Part shown: positions 23,401 to 36,500 of the stretch, one piece after another | Numbering within the stretch: the first letter of the stretch is position 1 | How the letters are laid out: every line of letters starts with the position of its first letter | NCBI RefSeq assembly: GCF_018139145.2 | Contig: NC_059482.1 | Location: forward strand, 3,670,294-3,734,293 | From: Gymnogyps californianus | Taxonomy: Eukaryota; Chordata; Aves; Accipitriformes; Cathartidae | Length of the DNA stretch: 64,000 bases | Reading direction: 5' to 3' | Position numbers and translations under genes: made by a program | The notes under the pieces: model-generated | What the model saw: only the letters and a program-made list of their open reading frames with translations | The model's database searches: none | What the model was told of the DNA's origin: nothing

Positions 23401-25796
23401 AGGTAACTTGTTGATTTGAGCAGCTGAAAACTTGCCTTGATTGAAAAATTATTTTATATTTTTTCTTCTGAGGTATTGCACCTTAGCTGGAAGGAATTCC
23501 AAATTTGTGTTCTATAGGAAGTTTCAGAATTGGGAGGCTTGTTTTTAATTCATTGATTCCTCTCAGACACTTCAAAACATCTGTACAGCAGGAGGTCTTG
23601 AAGGAGTGGGGTTTCTAAACAGTCCTTTGGTGAAATAAAAAAACCCAACATTTTGTTTGAAAAAATGTTCCAAATTACTTATGTATTGACTTTTTTAAAC
23701 AAAAAGATAAAATTGGGAAAAAAAATACTAAAAAAATGGAAAAAGCTAGTACTTTTGTCATTGTGAATTTGGTTGAATTTACCCTAAATTTGAGTTAACA
23801 AAACCAGAATTTGCCAGTGAAAAAATATTTTGACAAAATACTAACATGTAAATGCACTGTATTTGACTGTTTCTGCAGTACTGCCACTTATCTCTTTAGA
23901 AGAAGTTTGGCTCTTTAGAGCATTTGTTGGGTATTTTGTGTGTGTGATAACTTTGCCTGGCTGTCAGCTCTTCGTGTACTTCAAGGCTTAGTTGAAAGTA
24001 TTGCACATAATTTTTTGTGGGTCCTTTTTTCGAGAGAGAAAAAATTAGACAACATTTCTTAAAAGTTTTATATGTCCATTTTTGATGAAACAATAGCTGA
24101 TTTGCCTAGTTATCTTCATGTTCCAGCTGCTAATTATGTAGGCTTCATAAAACTTGAATTTTCTTTTACAAGTCTTGACCACAAGGGGTGGTTGATGTCC
24201 CGAAGTGCTATTGAAATTAATTGGCATAGATTGTAATTTTAACTGTAAACATTTAGAAAGATTAGGATAACTTAAAGTGGCTGAAAAGAGGGCCTTATCT
24301 AGGTTAAGTTAAGCTTGAATTGCTTTTAATGGACATGAAGTTTATTCTTTTCTAAGGTGTTTTTCTAGTATGTGACTCCTTTCATCCGTGGCGTAGTAGC
24401 CACATTCTGGTAAGAGAGGGGACTTTTGTGTTAAAAAAAAAAAAAACAACCAAAAAAACCAAACCAAAAAAACCCAACGTGTGCATAGAAACACAATGTA
24501 ACTACTAGAAATTGTAAAATTGCATTGTTAGTGACTAGATCCAAGCACCAGAGCTGTATTTCAGTTTGTTCTGTTTCACATCCAGAGAATGTAGCCCACA
24601 CTTGACTGTGTCCTATAAGTATCTCAGCTAGCTATTTTAACTGTTGCTCTGGGATCTCTACACTGCAATCTGCATATGCTTGTTTTCATTTCTAGTCTCT
24701 TGGATTATTCCTGCCTAGTTCTAGCATTAAGGCTTAAGGATCAGAAAGACTTACTGGGCAGAATATGTTTATCTGATTCCTGGTAGATAGGACTGAGAGG
24801 TTTTTAAAGGGTTTAGAAATACATAGCTTCATCTGAAAACTATCTCAGTGTGAGTCTCTTTAGCTGGTAGTGGTCACTTTGACCATTTTAGACTAACAAA
24901 GTGATCCTATATTCAAGGTCTTGAGATGTAAACTGAAGTGCCATAATTCCTACCAGTCATATATAGGCTACCATTAAAAAGGGGAAAAAATGGAGACTTC
25001 TGCCTGGCTGTCATCAATCAATATAAATGCTTTCAAGTTTCTCTCGGACATGGCCTTTAATAGCATGAATCAATATGATTTTCAGAACACGGTATAATTC
25101 TAAAGTAGCAGGCTATTCTTGATGCATAATGTTTAAGCTTTAATTTGTCTCCTGTTTGTTGATAGCACTTCAGTTCTGCCGTTCGGTATCTTTGCTTGTT
25201 AGGGAGGTCTGGAAAATAATTCTGTTTTCATGAAAACTATTGAGGTTTCAAGTCTTGTTTTTGTTCCACGTTGGAACAACAACAAAGCCCTGAAAGAGTT
25301 TTCATGGAATCAAATTAATGAATGTGTTCTTTGAAAATCTGATTCATGTAATTTATTGCCATGCTAATTTAACCACTACCATTTGTTTCCCTTAAGTTTG
25401 GTCTAATCTGAGACCATTTTGTAAGTTATCCAATATATGTTTGTTACAGGTTTGTGGTTTTTTCAACACAATGGCACTTTTGTCAACAAATTTAGTTGCT
25501 TTCTAACTTGCTGTGTTTTTTGTTGTGAACAATGTACTAGAACAGCTTTATTTCCATTCTGTTTTTTCCTTCTGCTCTTCCCTGGGTTGCTGGACCAGTA
25601 TGAAAAGTCAACAGTATGGTGCCATAATTTGTTGTTTTCTGAGACATGAGCTGTAATTTAATGAAGACTTTGCCATTTTAGTTTGAGATAAAAGAGGTTG
25701 CATTTTTAACAAAAGAGGAAGAATGGTTTACGGGCACAGCAAGATGTAAATGGAATCATTCTAAAATCCCTTTGTCAAGCATTGAAGTTGCATGAT

Positions 25797-26949
25797 TGTG
25801 GTGGGTTGACCCTGGCTGGACGCCAGGCACCCACCAAAGCCGCTCTATCCCTCCCCTCCTCAGCTGGACAGCGGAGAGAAAATACAACGAAAAGCTCGTG
25901 GGTGGAGATAAGGACAGGGAGAGATCATTCACCAATTACCGTCAAATGGGCAAAACAGACTCGACTTGGGGAAATTAGTTTAATTTATTACCAACCAAAT
26001 CAGAGTAGGATAATGAGAAATAAAAACTAAATCTTAAAACACCTTCCCCCCACCTCTCCCTTCTTCCCGGGCTTAACTTCACTCCTGATTTTCTCTGCCT
26101 TCTCCCCCCTCAGCGGCACAGGAGGACAGGGAATGGGGGTTTGGGTCAGTTCATCACACGTTGTTTCTGCCGCTCCTTCCTCCTCAGGGGGAGGACTCCT
26201 CACACCCTTCCCCTGCTCCAGCGTGGGGTCCCTCCCATGGGAGACAGTCCTCCATGAACTTCTCCAAGATGAGTCCTTCCCATGGGCTGCAGGTCTTCAC
26301 AAACTGCTCCAGCGTGGGTCCCTTCCACGGGGTGCAGTCCTTCAGGAACAGACTGCTCCAGCGTGGGTCCCTTCCACGGGGTCACAAGCCCTGCCAGCAA
26401 ACCTGCTCCAGCCTGGGCTCCTCTCTCCACGGGGCCACAGGTCCTGCCAGGAGCCTGCTCCAGCACGGGCTTCCCACAGGGTCACAGCCTCCTTTGGGCA
26501 TCCCCCTGCTCCGGCATGGGGTCCTCCAGGGGCTGCAGGTGGATATCTGCTCCACCGTGGACCTCCATGGGCTGCAGGGGGACAGCCTGCCTCACCATGG
26601 TCTTCACCCCGGGCTGCAGGGGAATCTCTGCTCCGGCGCCTGGAGCACCTCCTCCCCCTCCTTCTTCCCTGACCTTGGTGTCTGCAGAGTTGTTTCTCTC
26701 ACATATTCTCACTCTTCTCCCTGACTGCAATTGCTGCTGCCCAGTGACTTTTCTTCCCCTTCTTAAATATGTTATCCCAGAGGCGCTACCACCGTTGCTG
26801 ATGGGCTCAGCCTTGGCCAGCAGCGGGTCTGACTTGGAGCTGGCTGGTGTTGGCTTGTTGGACATAGAGGAAGCTTCTAGCAGCTTCTCACAGAAAGCAA
26901 CCCCTCTAGCCCCGCCACTACCAAAACCTTGCCATGCAAACCCAATACA
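25797..26949 (-). mobile_element. Solo LTR of an avian endogenous retrovirus (1153 bp)
   Basis: The element is bounded by TGTGGTGG and CAATACA on the plus strand and flanked by identical 5-bp duplications (ATGAT at 25792-25796 and 26950-26954), which shows integrase-mediated insertion. Read on the minus strand it starts TGTATTGGG and ends CCACCACA. It has a TATA-like TATTTAA at 26769-26763 and an AATAAA at 25989-25984, so it is inserted antisense to ZDHHC7. From memory, closely similar sequence is common in Neoaves genomes. No gag, pol or env is present, so this is the product of LTR-LTR recombination. The 780-nt gap between TATA and polyA signals implies an unusually long R region. The family name is not assigned. 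Confidence 0.85.
26214..26645 (-). repeat. Internal tandem repeats inside the LTR
   Basis: About nine degenerate units of 40-60 bp share the plus-strand core CTGCTCCAGCGTGGG followed by a CCACGGG-type word. They occupy the middle of the LTR, in the presumed R region. Confidence 0.75.
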
Positions 26950-27231
26950 ATGATTTAAAAAAAAAAAAGTTGTGGAATTATAAAACTCAGTAAATGGCTT
27001 ACAAAATTGTTGATGAAACTTTGTAAATTAGTATCTTTTGATTACAGAAATATTTCATTTTTATATAGTCATAGAATTGTTCAGGTTTTGGTCAAAAAAA
27101 ATCTCAGTAATCTATTTTGAACTTGGATATGCTTTATCTTACAGAAATGAAAAATGAGGGCCACATGTATTTCCATTTCCTCATGCATAATAATGGTATC
27201 TTTGCTCCCTGCAGGGCAAGGCCAGAAAACC

Positions 27232-27537
27232 ATGCAGTCATCAGGGCACAGATTCCGTGATGTTGAGCACCACCCGCTTCTTGCTGAAAATGACAGCTAC
27301 GATTCCTCTTCCTCAGAGGCTGACATGGCAGAGAGGGTTTGGTTCATCCGAGATGGCTGTGGTATGGTCTGTGCTATAATGACATGGCTTCTGGTTGTCT
27401 ATGCAGACTTCGTAGTGACTTTTGTCATGTTGCTGCCTTCCAAAGACTTTTGGTACTCTGTGATCAACGGTGTTCTCTTTAACTGCTTGGCAGTACTAGC
27501 TTTGTCATCGCATCTGAGAACTATGCTAACTGATCCA
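27232..27537 (+). CDS. ZDHHC7: ZDHHC7 coding exon 2 (residues 1-102)
   Basis: The exon begins at 27215 after CTCCCTGCAG; the ATG is at 27232. It encodes the cytosolic N-terminus ([19 protein letters not shown]) and membrane segments 1 and 2. It ends LTDP at GTAAGT, phase 0. Confidence 0.95.
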
Positions 27538-30500
27538 GTAAGTATGCGATCGTTCCTTGACGTTGGATTGTTCTCATGTAGCTCATCATCTGCAGAGAAA
27601 TTTGGAGAAGTGGTATCAGTCTGCTGCTAGGAAAAGTAATGTTAGATTCAAAACCCTCAAGGTGAAGGGATGATATCTGTATTTTTCCTGTTGTTCTGTT
27701 AATGAAACCATAAATAATTTTTGACTTGAGGAGCAGGCAGTATAAAACTAATTTATAAGGGAGAGGTAGGCTCATGAGAAATACAGTTTATTTGTAAAAT
27801 ATTAACCCAGGTTCTGAAGAAGCTAATAAAGCTGTAGTCTTTTCTGTCCTAATTTTTCTTAATTTTTTTTCATCAGATATATTTTCAAAACTTCTTAAGA
27901 AGTTGTAGCTTTATCCTGTTGTATCATTTGAAATGTATCTTCCCTTTATGGCACGTGAAAGAACTTTCAGAGGTAGACATGCTGAAAAACCTCAGTGACT
28001 GGTTGACAGTAAGAACTACTGTCCTACATGATTCATGCATTATTGTGTTTAGGTATTTGGAGTCAGTGGAAAGGGAGACTTAAGCTGAACCCACATTGGA
28101 ACAGTATAGGTGTAAGAGGTCTTGAAAGTACTCATTTCTTAGGACCTTAGGAACTCTTCGATTCCAGAGTTCAAGAGATGAAATTGTTTATTTTGTACTA
28201 AAATCTATTACTCTTTTTAGGGAATAAATCTGCGGAGAGAGGAGTGAGGGAAAAACATCTATTTTCTCCAGATTTTTGAGGCAGTAACAGTGTATATAGA
28301 AGTTATGGGAGTGTTCAAAAAAACAGCAGGGTGTTTAGTTAATGGTTTTCTAGGTCTTTGATTTACTTCTGAGCCCACACCCAGTGATGAAATTTTACGA
28401 CTTCTACAGACTGTGACAGCTAAGAAAGTTAATGGTTTAAGGATAGATTGCTTAAAAATATGTCCTGGTAAAACTGTGTGTCTTTCTAGACCTATGTTGT
28501 TCTTTATGGATAAAACATGATAGAAATTGAGATGAATCACTACCTTTTTTTCTCCACTCCTTTCCTGCTGACTCCCAGAATGGAAGACACGACTGTGTGA
28601 TAGAAACTAAGATTGAAGGAAAAAAAGGAATAAACTGCCTCAACACATGTGAATTAAATTTACTCTTAACTGTAAAAATAGATTTTTTCATTGAAAGGAA
28701 TTGGTGACCATCTGAGACTATGAAAGGTGTTTCTGAAATAGAGCATATTTTTATCAGCAAAATGCTAAAAGCGTGGCCTGAAGTTATCATCCTTAGTGAC
28801 AGGTGAATAGATGTATGTGCGCTGTGTTTTATAAGCATAAATTTACCTGGAACAACACAAATTTGTGCTTTAGGAGTTTCCTCTGAGATAATTCACCATG
28901 TTTACACCAAAATATTAACTTCAATGAGAACATTCATATTGCAAAAAACACTTCAGCAGTACAACATGAGTGTTTAAGTCTTTCAGTTCGTACCCCTGCA
29001 AAGGCCAGCTGGCTCAAGTTCGAAGCACCACTTAGCCAAAGAGTTCATCTGGGGCAGAACTTGGGCTGTGTCTCGGATAATACAAAAACAATGTTGTTAT
29101 TCCAGGCCATAGGCAACAAAAACGTTCTGCCTAAGTAGAGAGGTGTTTTGCAATTGAATCTGAAGTGCCTGCTGGTTTCTTAATTCTGTTCCGAAAACTT
29201 CCTTGTGGTGTCTATGTAAAGTGATGATATTGCCAGTGGGCTTTTTTTGAATGAGAAATAGTTATAGAATGTTGCAGATGATTTAAGCCAACCTGGAGAA
29301 GGCTATCCCTGTGTGACGTGCTGGCCTGGAGGAGTTGGTACAGAAAGGCTGTTGCACTTTCATTTCACATCCTGGTTTATTTCACAGTCACTTCCTGACA
29401 CAGATAGCCTTTAGCTCTATAAACAAGCAAGGTGACAGTGGTACTGTTCATTGTTTTCTTCTTACTAATCCAAAGTTAGATTCTGATCTCGCGAGGCTCT
29501 AGATTAATATTGTTACTGGAAGAAGCAATCCTGCCTACTATTCCTGTGCGTTCATCATCTTCCTCATTGTGTTGAAACAGCTGCTAATGCAGCTCTGTGG
29601 TGAAACAGCTCAGAGAACTAATCACTGAAAAATCATTTCTTTTCCTGATGGGTTATTTTTCTTCTGGATCAGTTCCTTCAACTGTTTACCATGTCGCTAC
29701 ACAAACTTTCACAGTAGCAGAAGGCAGCAGGGGATACTAGATGTGGAATAAAGAAGCCAGTGGTCGTTCATGCTGACAGTGTCCAAGCTGAAAGCTTAAG
29801 TATAAAGGAAAAAAGGATGAATGTTGGTTCTCAAAAACTTGTATACATGGGGCAGGTGGCTAAATCTTGGATTCAGAGCATTGAAATAACATCTTTCAAG
29901 TAGTTGTTGCTGATTTAACTTTTGTGGATGGCTTGGCCTAATAATCGAACGTCACAACAATTAACGTATGCTGCTGTAAGAAAGCACGTCTCTTTTAGTA
30001 GTGCTTGTTCAGAGTAACTTCTCAGCAAATATTGTACCTGTAGTGCTTGTATCTGCATGTAAAGATGTGTCTTCCTCTTCATTTTATGTATGCTGGTGAC
30101 AGTAGATTCTATCAGAATTATGCTAATACTTGGCCATAGATGAGTCTTGCTGAAATGAAACTGAATTTGAGGTCAAGCAGAGGTAATTTATTCATTTGGA
30201 AATCATTCTGGCTTATGGCGGACTAGCTTTGAATAAATGAACTTATTTCAGCAATTATCCTGAGATGACTGTATGAAGTCTATAAAATGTATTTTTAAAC
30301 GCTCTCATACCATTTAAGAAGCTTTCTCTCCTTTAATTGAAATGATTTCAGGGGGCTGTACCCAAAGGAAATGCCACTAAAGAATACATGGATAATTTGC
30401 AACTGAAACCAGGAGAAGTGATCTACAAATGTCCAAAGTGCTGTAGTATCAAACCTGAACGTGCACACCATTGCAGGTATGCCATAGTTTTCTTTAAAGC

Positions 30501-33500
30501 AGTTATGCATATTGAGTCTCGGAATAATGTTCCTGATATTTATGTGTTGATTTTTTTTTCCCCCCACAAATTTCTTCTGGTATCCAGGAAACTTTCAAAT
30601 TCATACATTGCAGAGTATTTTATAAATATAGCATACTATGGCCAAAAATGAATGTGGATGAGGGGAAAGAAGCAAGAGACTCAAGAGTTTTTAAAAATAA
30701 TCATACTGTGGTGTCTTAAATACTTTTTGATCTGTGAATATTTTTTCCTGTGCATCATTCTAATTGTTGTGCCGTACTGTTGATAATGCAGGGCAAAGGG
30801 AAGAATCTCAAGGAAATTTCTGATAGAAGCTGATTTAAGGAATAACTCCTGCAATGTTAAATTAAGAAAATACAGATTAGTTTTTTAAACTATCACTTTA
30901 ATTTGTGTCTTCTTGTCTTCGTAGTGCGTCATTTGAAGTTATATTTGAATTGGCAGATTATTTTCCTGAAGTTGTATGTATAATTGGTTAAATGCACTTC
31001 TGCTTATTGAAGATTCATTTTAGTAAGGACAGAAGTGATGATAATTTGAACTAAACATGCTATGGAAGAGATAGTAAATGTATCCATTTTTAATTAATTC
31101 TCAATCTTTTGAGTTTTCAGGCACTGTGGATATGCATTTGTAATGTTTATTGTGTGAGAGTTGAAACTAGAGATGCCTGCATAATTAAGGCTTACATAAA
31201 TATGTAAATGTTTCTGGTGGCTCTCTCTAGGTGTGAGGAGTGATATGTATTGAATTGTGTGGTGTATTAAATTTAAGTCTCTGAGTTAGTGCCTGTCAAA
31301 AGAACAGAGTGAAGTCTTGTCAGGACTCTCAAATTACTCTGTAAATTTGTGGTTTCTAAATTAAATGTCTTGGTGTATGTCACTTATCTGTGTGAAAGTT
31401 ATGGCTGAGAAGCTATTTCCATTATAAATACTCAGCCTTGGCAATGAAATCTTGTTCTTCTCTCAGATGTGAGTGGGTTTTTGTATCTGGAGTGTGAAGG
31501 GAAAAGTTTCATGTATAAATAGTCAAGTATAGAATTATCTTCGGTTAGTTTATCTGTGGTGTAGGTTAGCTTTTGCATGGATGCAGATACCAGGCCTGCC
31601 TTCATGTGCAATGAGTTTGGTTCTGGATGGCTTTATTAGCTCTGGTAGAGCGTTACATGAACAGAGCTGCACCGATTGCTCGGTGGGCCTGGGGGTGGAA
31701 GCAGTGCAGCTGCTTTCTTGTGGCAGAATATAAGCTGTTGATCTCTGGGGATCCAAAACAGCTTTGTGCAGTCTGTTCGGATGTCCTGGCGTTGTGTTCA
31801 TGGGATGCGGTAAAGGGACACCTGAGAGCTTCTGCTGAGTGTAGGCTGGATCTTGCTAATTTTCTCATCTCAGATTTAGGCTGGTTCCTACAGAGACTTT
31901 ACGGGTATCTTTGTAAAGTGTTTCCCACATCTTCGGTCCTGATAGGATTTACTAATTTGGAAGTAGCCCTAAATGAAGACATCTTATGCTGAACTCTGCA
32001 TATGAGCAAAAAAGCTGGCGTATTGGAGAGCCTGGAGCCCATGCAGCTGCATGGCTCTGTGTGGGCAGTGCTTATCTGTTAGACCTGAAGCTAACAGCTA
32101 TATAGGTTTCAGACAAGCCCTACAGAGTCCCTTGGGCACATCTGGGCCATCATCCTCTGCAGGTACTGGGTTATCTTGGATGTTCCAGTAGCCTGTGATC
32201 CCAGTTAAGGCAGTGTTGATTGAAAAATTACTTCTTCATGGAAGAAGAATAAAAATAAACTAAGTAGGGACTTCAAATACATTGTTTATAGCAAGAAGTT
32301 GAGCGACATTTATTGTTAAAGCAGAGCAAGAATGGGCAGTCTCTACAATGAAGGAAATCTGTGATACTTTCAAAGGGTTTCTTTTCACTAACCACTAGTT
32401 TAGGGACCCAGCTTTGCATGTCTTGTGAATTGTTTTACTTCTTATGCCTTGGTAAGATACACTGTGAGATGTTCCACGTAAGAGCAAAGGATACATTTTG
32501 GTGCTTGCACAGTGCATAACTGGCTTCACAGAACGTCTGAAAGAGAAAGCCAGAGCCTGAAAGTGTATGTGCTCTCCTTTTGTAAGCCTGCTGTCATGAT
32601 TTTCTCAGCAGTTGGATATCTGGTTTAGTTGTCTTTGTTTCTGTTACTCATACAATACGTGCTACTAGTAGTTGCTGTTAACTTTTCTTAAGTAAAACAA
32701 AGGGGGTTTTTGTAATTTCCTGAACATTGAATACATACTGCATAGACAGGTAAACAGGCTGGAAACCAGCTACCACAATCGGATTCTTTGCCATAGATTT
32801 AGCACTGCAGAAGTTTACTGAATAGAAAAAAGGTTGGTTTGATTATACTGCCAACTTTTTATTGGCTTACAAACCCATTCCAAGGACATTAAAAGGATGG
32901 TCTAGTCCCAAGTAGTCAAAGTGGCAATTTGCTGATAGAAGAGACTTGAAAATGGAAATTGAAGTTGGTTCCTGTTGGGAAATACTTACACTCAAAGCCA
33001 CAGTGCGTGTTTTGAGTAGTAAATTATTAACAGAAGAGACTCTTATGATGTAGTTATGAAAATTGTTGTGCAACACTGCAACAGAAGTTCTTTTAAGGAA
33101 GAAAAATAGTTTCATAATACGCATCAGTGATGGAAAAAAGAACAAGAAACTTTTATTTAGAGCTAAATATCTAGCCTCAGTGAAATACATTAAACTGAGA
33201 TTTTACTAAGCAGTGAACATTTTCAGCATAAGGAAGAGGCTTATCCTGAGTGAATGCTATTTCATTTTCACTGAAGGAGCACAGCTGTCATTATTTCTAG
33301 CCTATTGTGAGTGCTTGCGTTTGTGTGTGGGGGACTGTTACTCAGAATCAAGTCACCGGGATGTTTCCCTCAGTCTTCCTGTGAATTTCTGTTATCCAGA
33401 CCAATTTCTCTTACGCCATTAGCTGTGTCTTTCTGAATGTTATCTTTGGCATTCAAAATTGTAATTGCACCTGCAGTTGCCTGAGCGCATTCAGCAGCAG

Positions 33501-36500
33501 TGCCAAGCTGGAGAAGACCTTCCTTTGTCCGCAGCTGCTTGTTCTCACTGCCATATTGCTCCTTCCTCTTGTGTAAGGCATGAGTATTCATGCACAGTGA
33601 AATGACCCAGGTTGCAGCTAATGGAGTGACTTCCCCAAACTCTTGCCACATGAACGTCTGTGCTTGGACAGGGGAAGGAATAGAATACAAGTGACGGGAG
33701 TAGGAAGAAGGCAGAACCCCTGTTTTAAGCATTGCTGCGAGTTTGTTGGCTGGAAGTGTTCGTTGAATCGTGGTGTGAGATTAGAAATGAAGGCAGGGTT
33801 CCAGACATCTGTTGTCTTGGAGAGCTCTGCGTGGGCTTGTGAGAAATACTGAATGAGCAAAAGTGAGTCCTGCCCACCTCACATCCTTCAGTGTTTGGCT
33901 TGATTGAGTCTGGATATGATTTTACTCAGTACTTCACATTAATATTCTTTTTAGAGTGACAGTATATATTCTGTGTTACATTAGGAGGCTTGCATGGTTG
34001 TGGTAACTGGAGTTAGCTCACCTTCCCACAGAGCTTGGGAAATTAATGAGAGGCTGAATTTACAGGCAGCAGGCTGTGAAATGAAAATCTTTTTGGAGAG
34101 CTTTCTGAATGCCTTCTCTTGAATGATACCTGTTTCTTCTGCACTAGAGAATGGTTGCAGCGTTTGGTTATGATATTGGGATTTTCATGTGTAGCTGACA
34201 CTATTTAAAAAGTAATTTGCATCAGAGGATTAATCGTCTTTAATGTCCATAAAACAAGAGGCAGTGGGAACATAGGGGCTGGATTATGATAGCTCAGGGC
34301 AAAGGGAGCTTCAGAGGAGCAGTGCGAAATTTGGGATTCTTTCATATAACCTGCACAGGAGTATGTTCTGCCTCTTGCTGAATTACCTTATAATCATGCA
34401 TATGTGATGACTTAAAAATTATTTTATGCCTCGGAACATTGATGTCCCCCCAACACACACCCCTTCCTTCACTCTAGTGGCAATCATCTAGCTTTGCTTC
34501 GTGGCTTGTCACTGCAGCACTCATCGATACCATACATAAATAAGCAGATGTTAAAAACAAAGGATTTTGAATAATAGTGCCTGCATTTTTTAGGCTTATT
34601 TGGCTTTGTAACTGCTGAAATGAAAATGCTTAATATTTTGGATGTTCTGCAGGAAAATCTGGAACACTTTGAATGTGTGGCTATCTTAAGTACAAAGCTA
34701 GGAAAATGAAATATCAGCATTACTTACGCCATTGATTTATGGAAGAACTTCAACACATGTTGCAACTGTTCTGTTTCTCTTGTATAACTGTTCTGGTTTG
34801 GTTGCAAATGGACCTGAGTATAAGAGAAATGAACCCTCTGGTGCTGTATAGCCTAGCAGATGTAAAATGGAGTTATTGAAATATTTGACTTTTCTTTCTG
34901 GAAACAACCTTGACTCAAAACTGGGCAGAAACTAAGCAATTAGTTGCAGAACTAGCAAAGAACAGTAGTGTTTCAGTATTCATTAACAAGTAGACAAAGA
35001 AAGTGTGCTGCTTATAGTTCCAGTATTTTTGTTCTATGTTGAGGAAGTGAGGTGTGACATTGTAAGCTGTTCTTTAGTTGAGATTTTGATTACATATGTT
35101 TAGAATTGTATGGCCAGTTGAAACCTCAAGAGTGACAATTTCTCTCTTGAAGATGTGAATTTTTTTGGTTTTTTCCTGATTCACAAACTAAATTTACGAC
35201 TTGAAAGTCTGTAAACTTGAAATAATTACTTTGTCTAAAAAAGCTTCTCCAGAAGGGAAGGGGTTTTTTAATACCGAATCTAGACAGAACTGAAGCTTTG
35301 CTCGTTCAGTGTCTAAAACACTGTGTTTTAGACCTGACTCTGATTTAGACTAAACCACAAATGTCGAAAACAAGTTACTGGATTCGCTTGATATTGTGTT
35401 TGGATGTGCAATGATTCTCATATTAATACTGTTTTTCTTATGTGAAGAATATCTTGTGTACACAGTCAGTTTTGTAACAACCAGAAGGTGCGTTGTAAGT
35501 GAGCAAATAGTTTCTTTAAAGAAATGCAAATAAAATCACTGTTTGCAGTTTGTCAAGAAAGATTTCAGTACATCATCGTATGACCACTGGATACCCTTGT
35601 TTCTACATTAAAATGTGAAGTATTGTTACTTAACAGAAGTCTCTCTTCCTTTCCTTCAGTATTTGCAAACGATGTATTCGAAAGATGGATCACCACTGCC
35701 CGTGGGTGAATAATTGTGTGGGCGAGAAAAATCAGAGATTTTTTGTTCTGTTTACGGTAAGTGAAAATCAACAGCAGCTTGATCTCAGTATGAATCTACC
35801 TTGATTATAACAATTTTGGTTGTGCTTAGTAGTTAGTAATGGCTTAAGGGCACAGTTGTTTTGTGTTGGGTTTTTTTTTCCCCTTCTGTGCAACATAATC
35901 TCCAAGGAGGAAGACTTTTCTACTCATTTTAATCTTGTAAAGTGCTGTTATTTTAAACTATCTTAATTTTGCTGTGTTTTATGGAGTAACAATTAGTGAA
36001 ATGGTACTGTGATTTAGGGAGCTAATCCTTAAACTTTCATTGTTGCCCACGTTTTCAGATTCAAGCTTAATTAGAATTTGGTTTTACATCATTGTATTGA
36101 ATTAAAAATTGAAATAGGAAAGTATATTCGCTGTGCAGTGGTGAAGGCTGGCTGAAAGGAATGTCTGGTTTACTACCTGGCAGCAGTCAAAAGTAAGCAC
36201 TCTCTCTTATTTCCAGATGTATATAGCCCTAATTTCAGCTCATGCGCTCATACTGTGTGGGTTTCAGTTTTTCTCCTGTGTCCGAGGGCAGTGGACTGGT
36301 AAGCAAACACTTAACTTTCACTGTCATAATCTAGCAGATATTAAGGGAAAGTCATAGCGTTCCACCTATTTCAGTCCCATGTATGAAATATTACAGGACT
36401 TCGATCTTTTTAAAGTGAGGTCTTGAAAATATTTCATACCTGTTTACCCATCTCTCTCTTTTTTTTTCTTTTTTTTCTTTTTTTTTTTTCTTTTTCCTTT

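Larger units (their letters stand above)
16715..27214 (+). other. ZDHHC7: Intron 1 of ZDHHC7
   Basis: A 10.5-kb intron, AT-rich after 17200. It holds a 19-bp tandem duplication at 17871-17908, an A/T homopolymer cluster at 20237-20280, an 11-bp inverted repeat at 20387-20412, an A-rich tract near 24434-24477, the solo LTR at 25797-26949 and a possible CR1 fragment near 27068-27090. I found no convincing alternative exon. Confidence 0.6.

Noticed and set aside
26133..26953. Plus-strand open frames of 179-223 codons
   Set aside because: They are antisense translations of the tandem repeats within the solo LTR.
27068..27090. Possible minus-strand CR1 fragment (TCATAGAATTGTTCAGG)
   Set aside because: The match to the CR1 tail as I recall it is only about 20 nt, too short to list as a repeat.
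27154..27231. Upstream ATGs in frame with ZDHHC7
   Set aside because: They lie before the exon 2 acceptor at 27213-27214. The mRNA start codon is the ATG at 27232, matching the known N-terminus.
31627..31992. 121-codon plus-strand frame in ZDHHC7 intron 3 as an alternative exon
   Set aside because: No acceptor or donor fits the phase-2 junction between coding exons 3 and 4, and the composition is unlike the protein.
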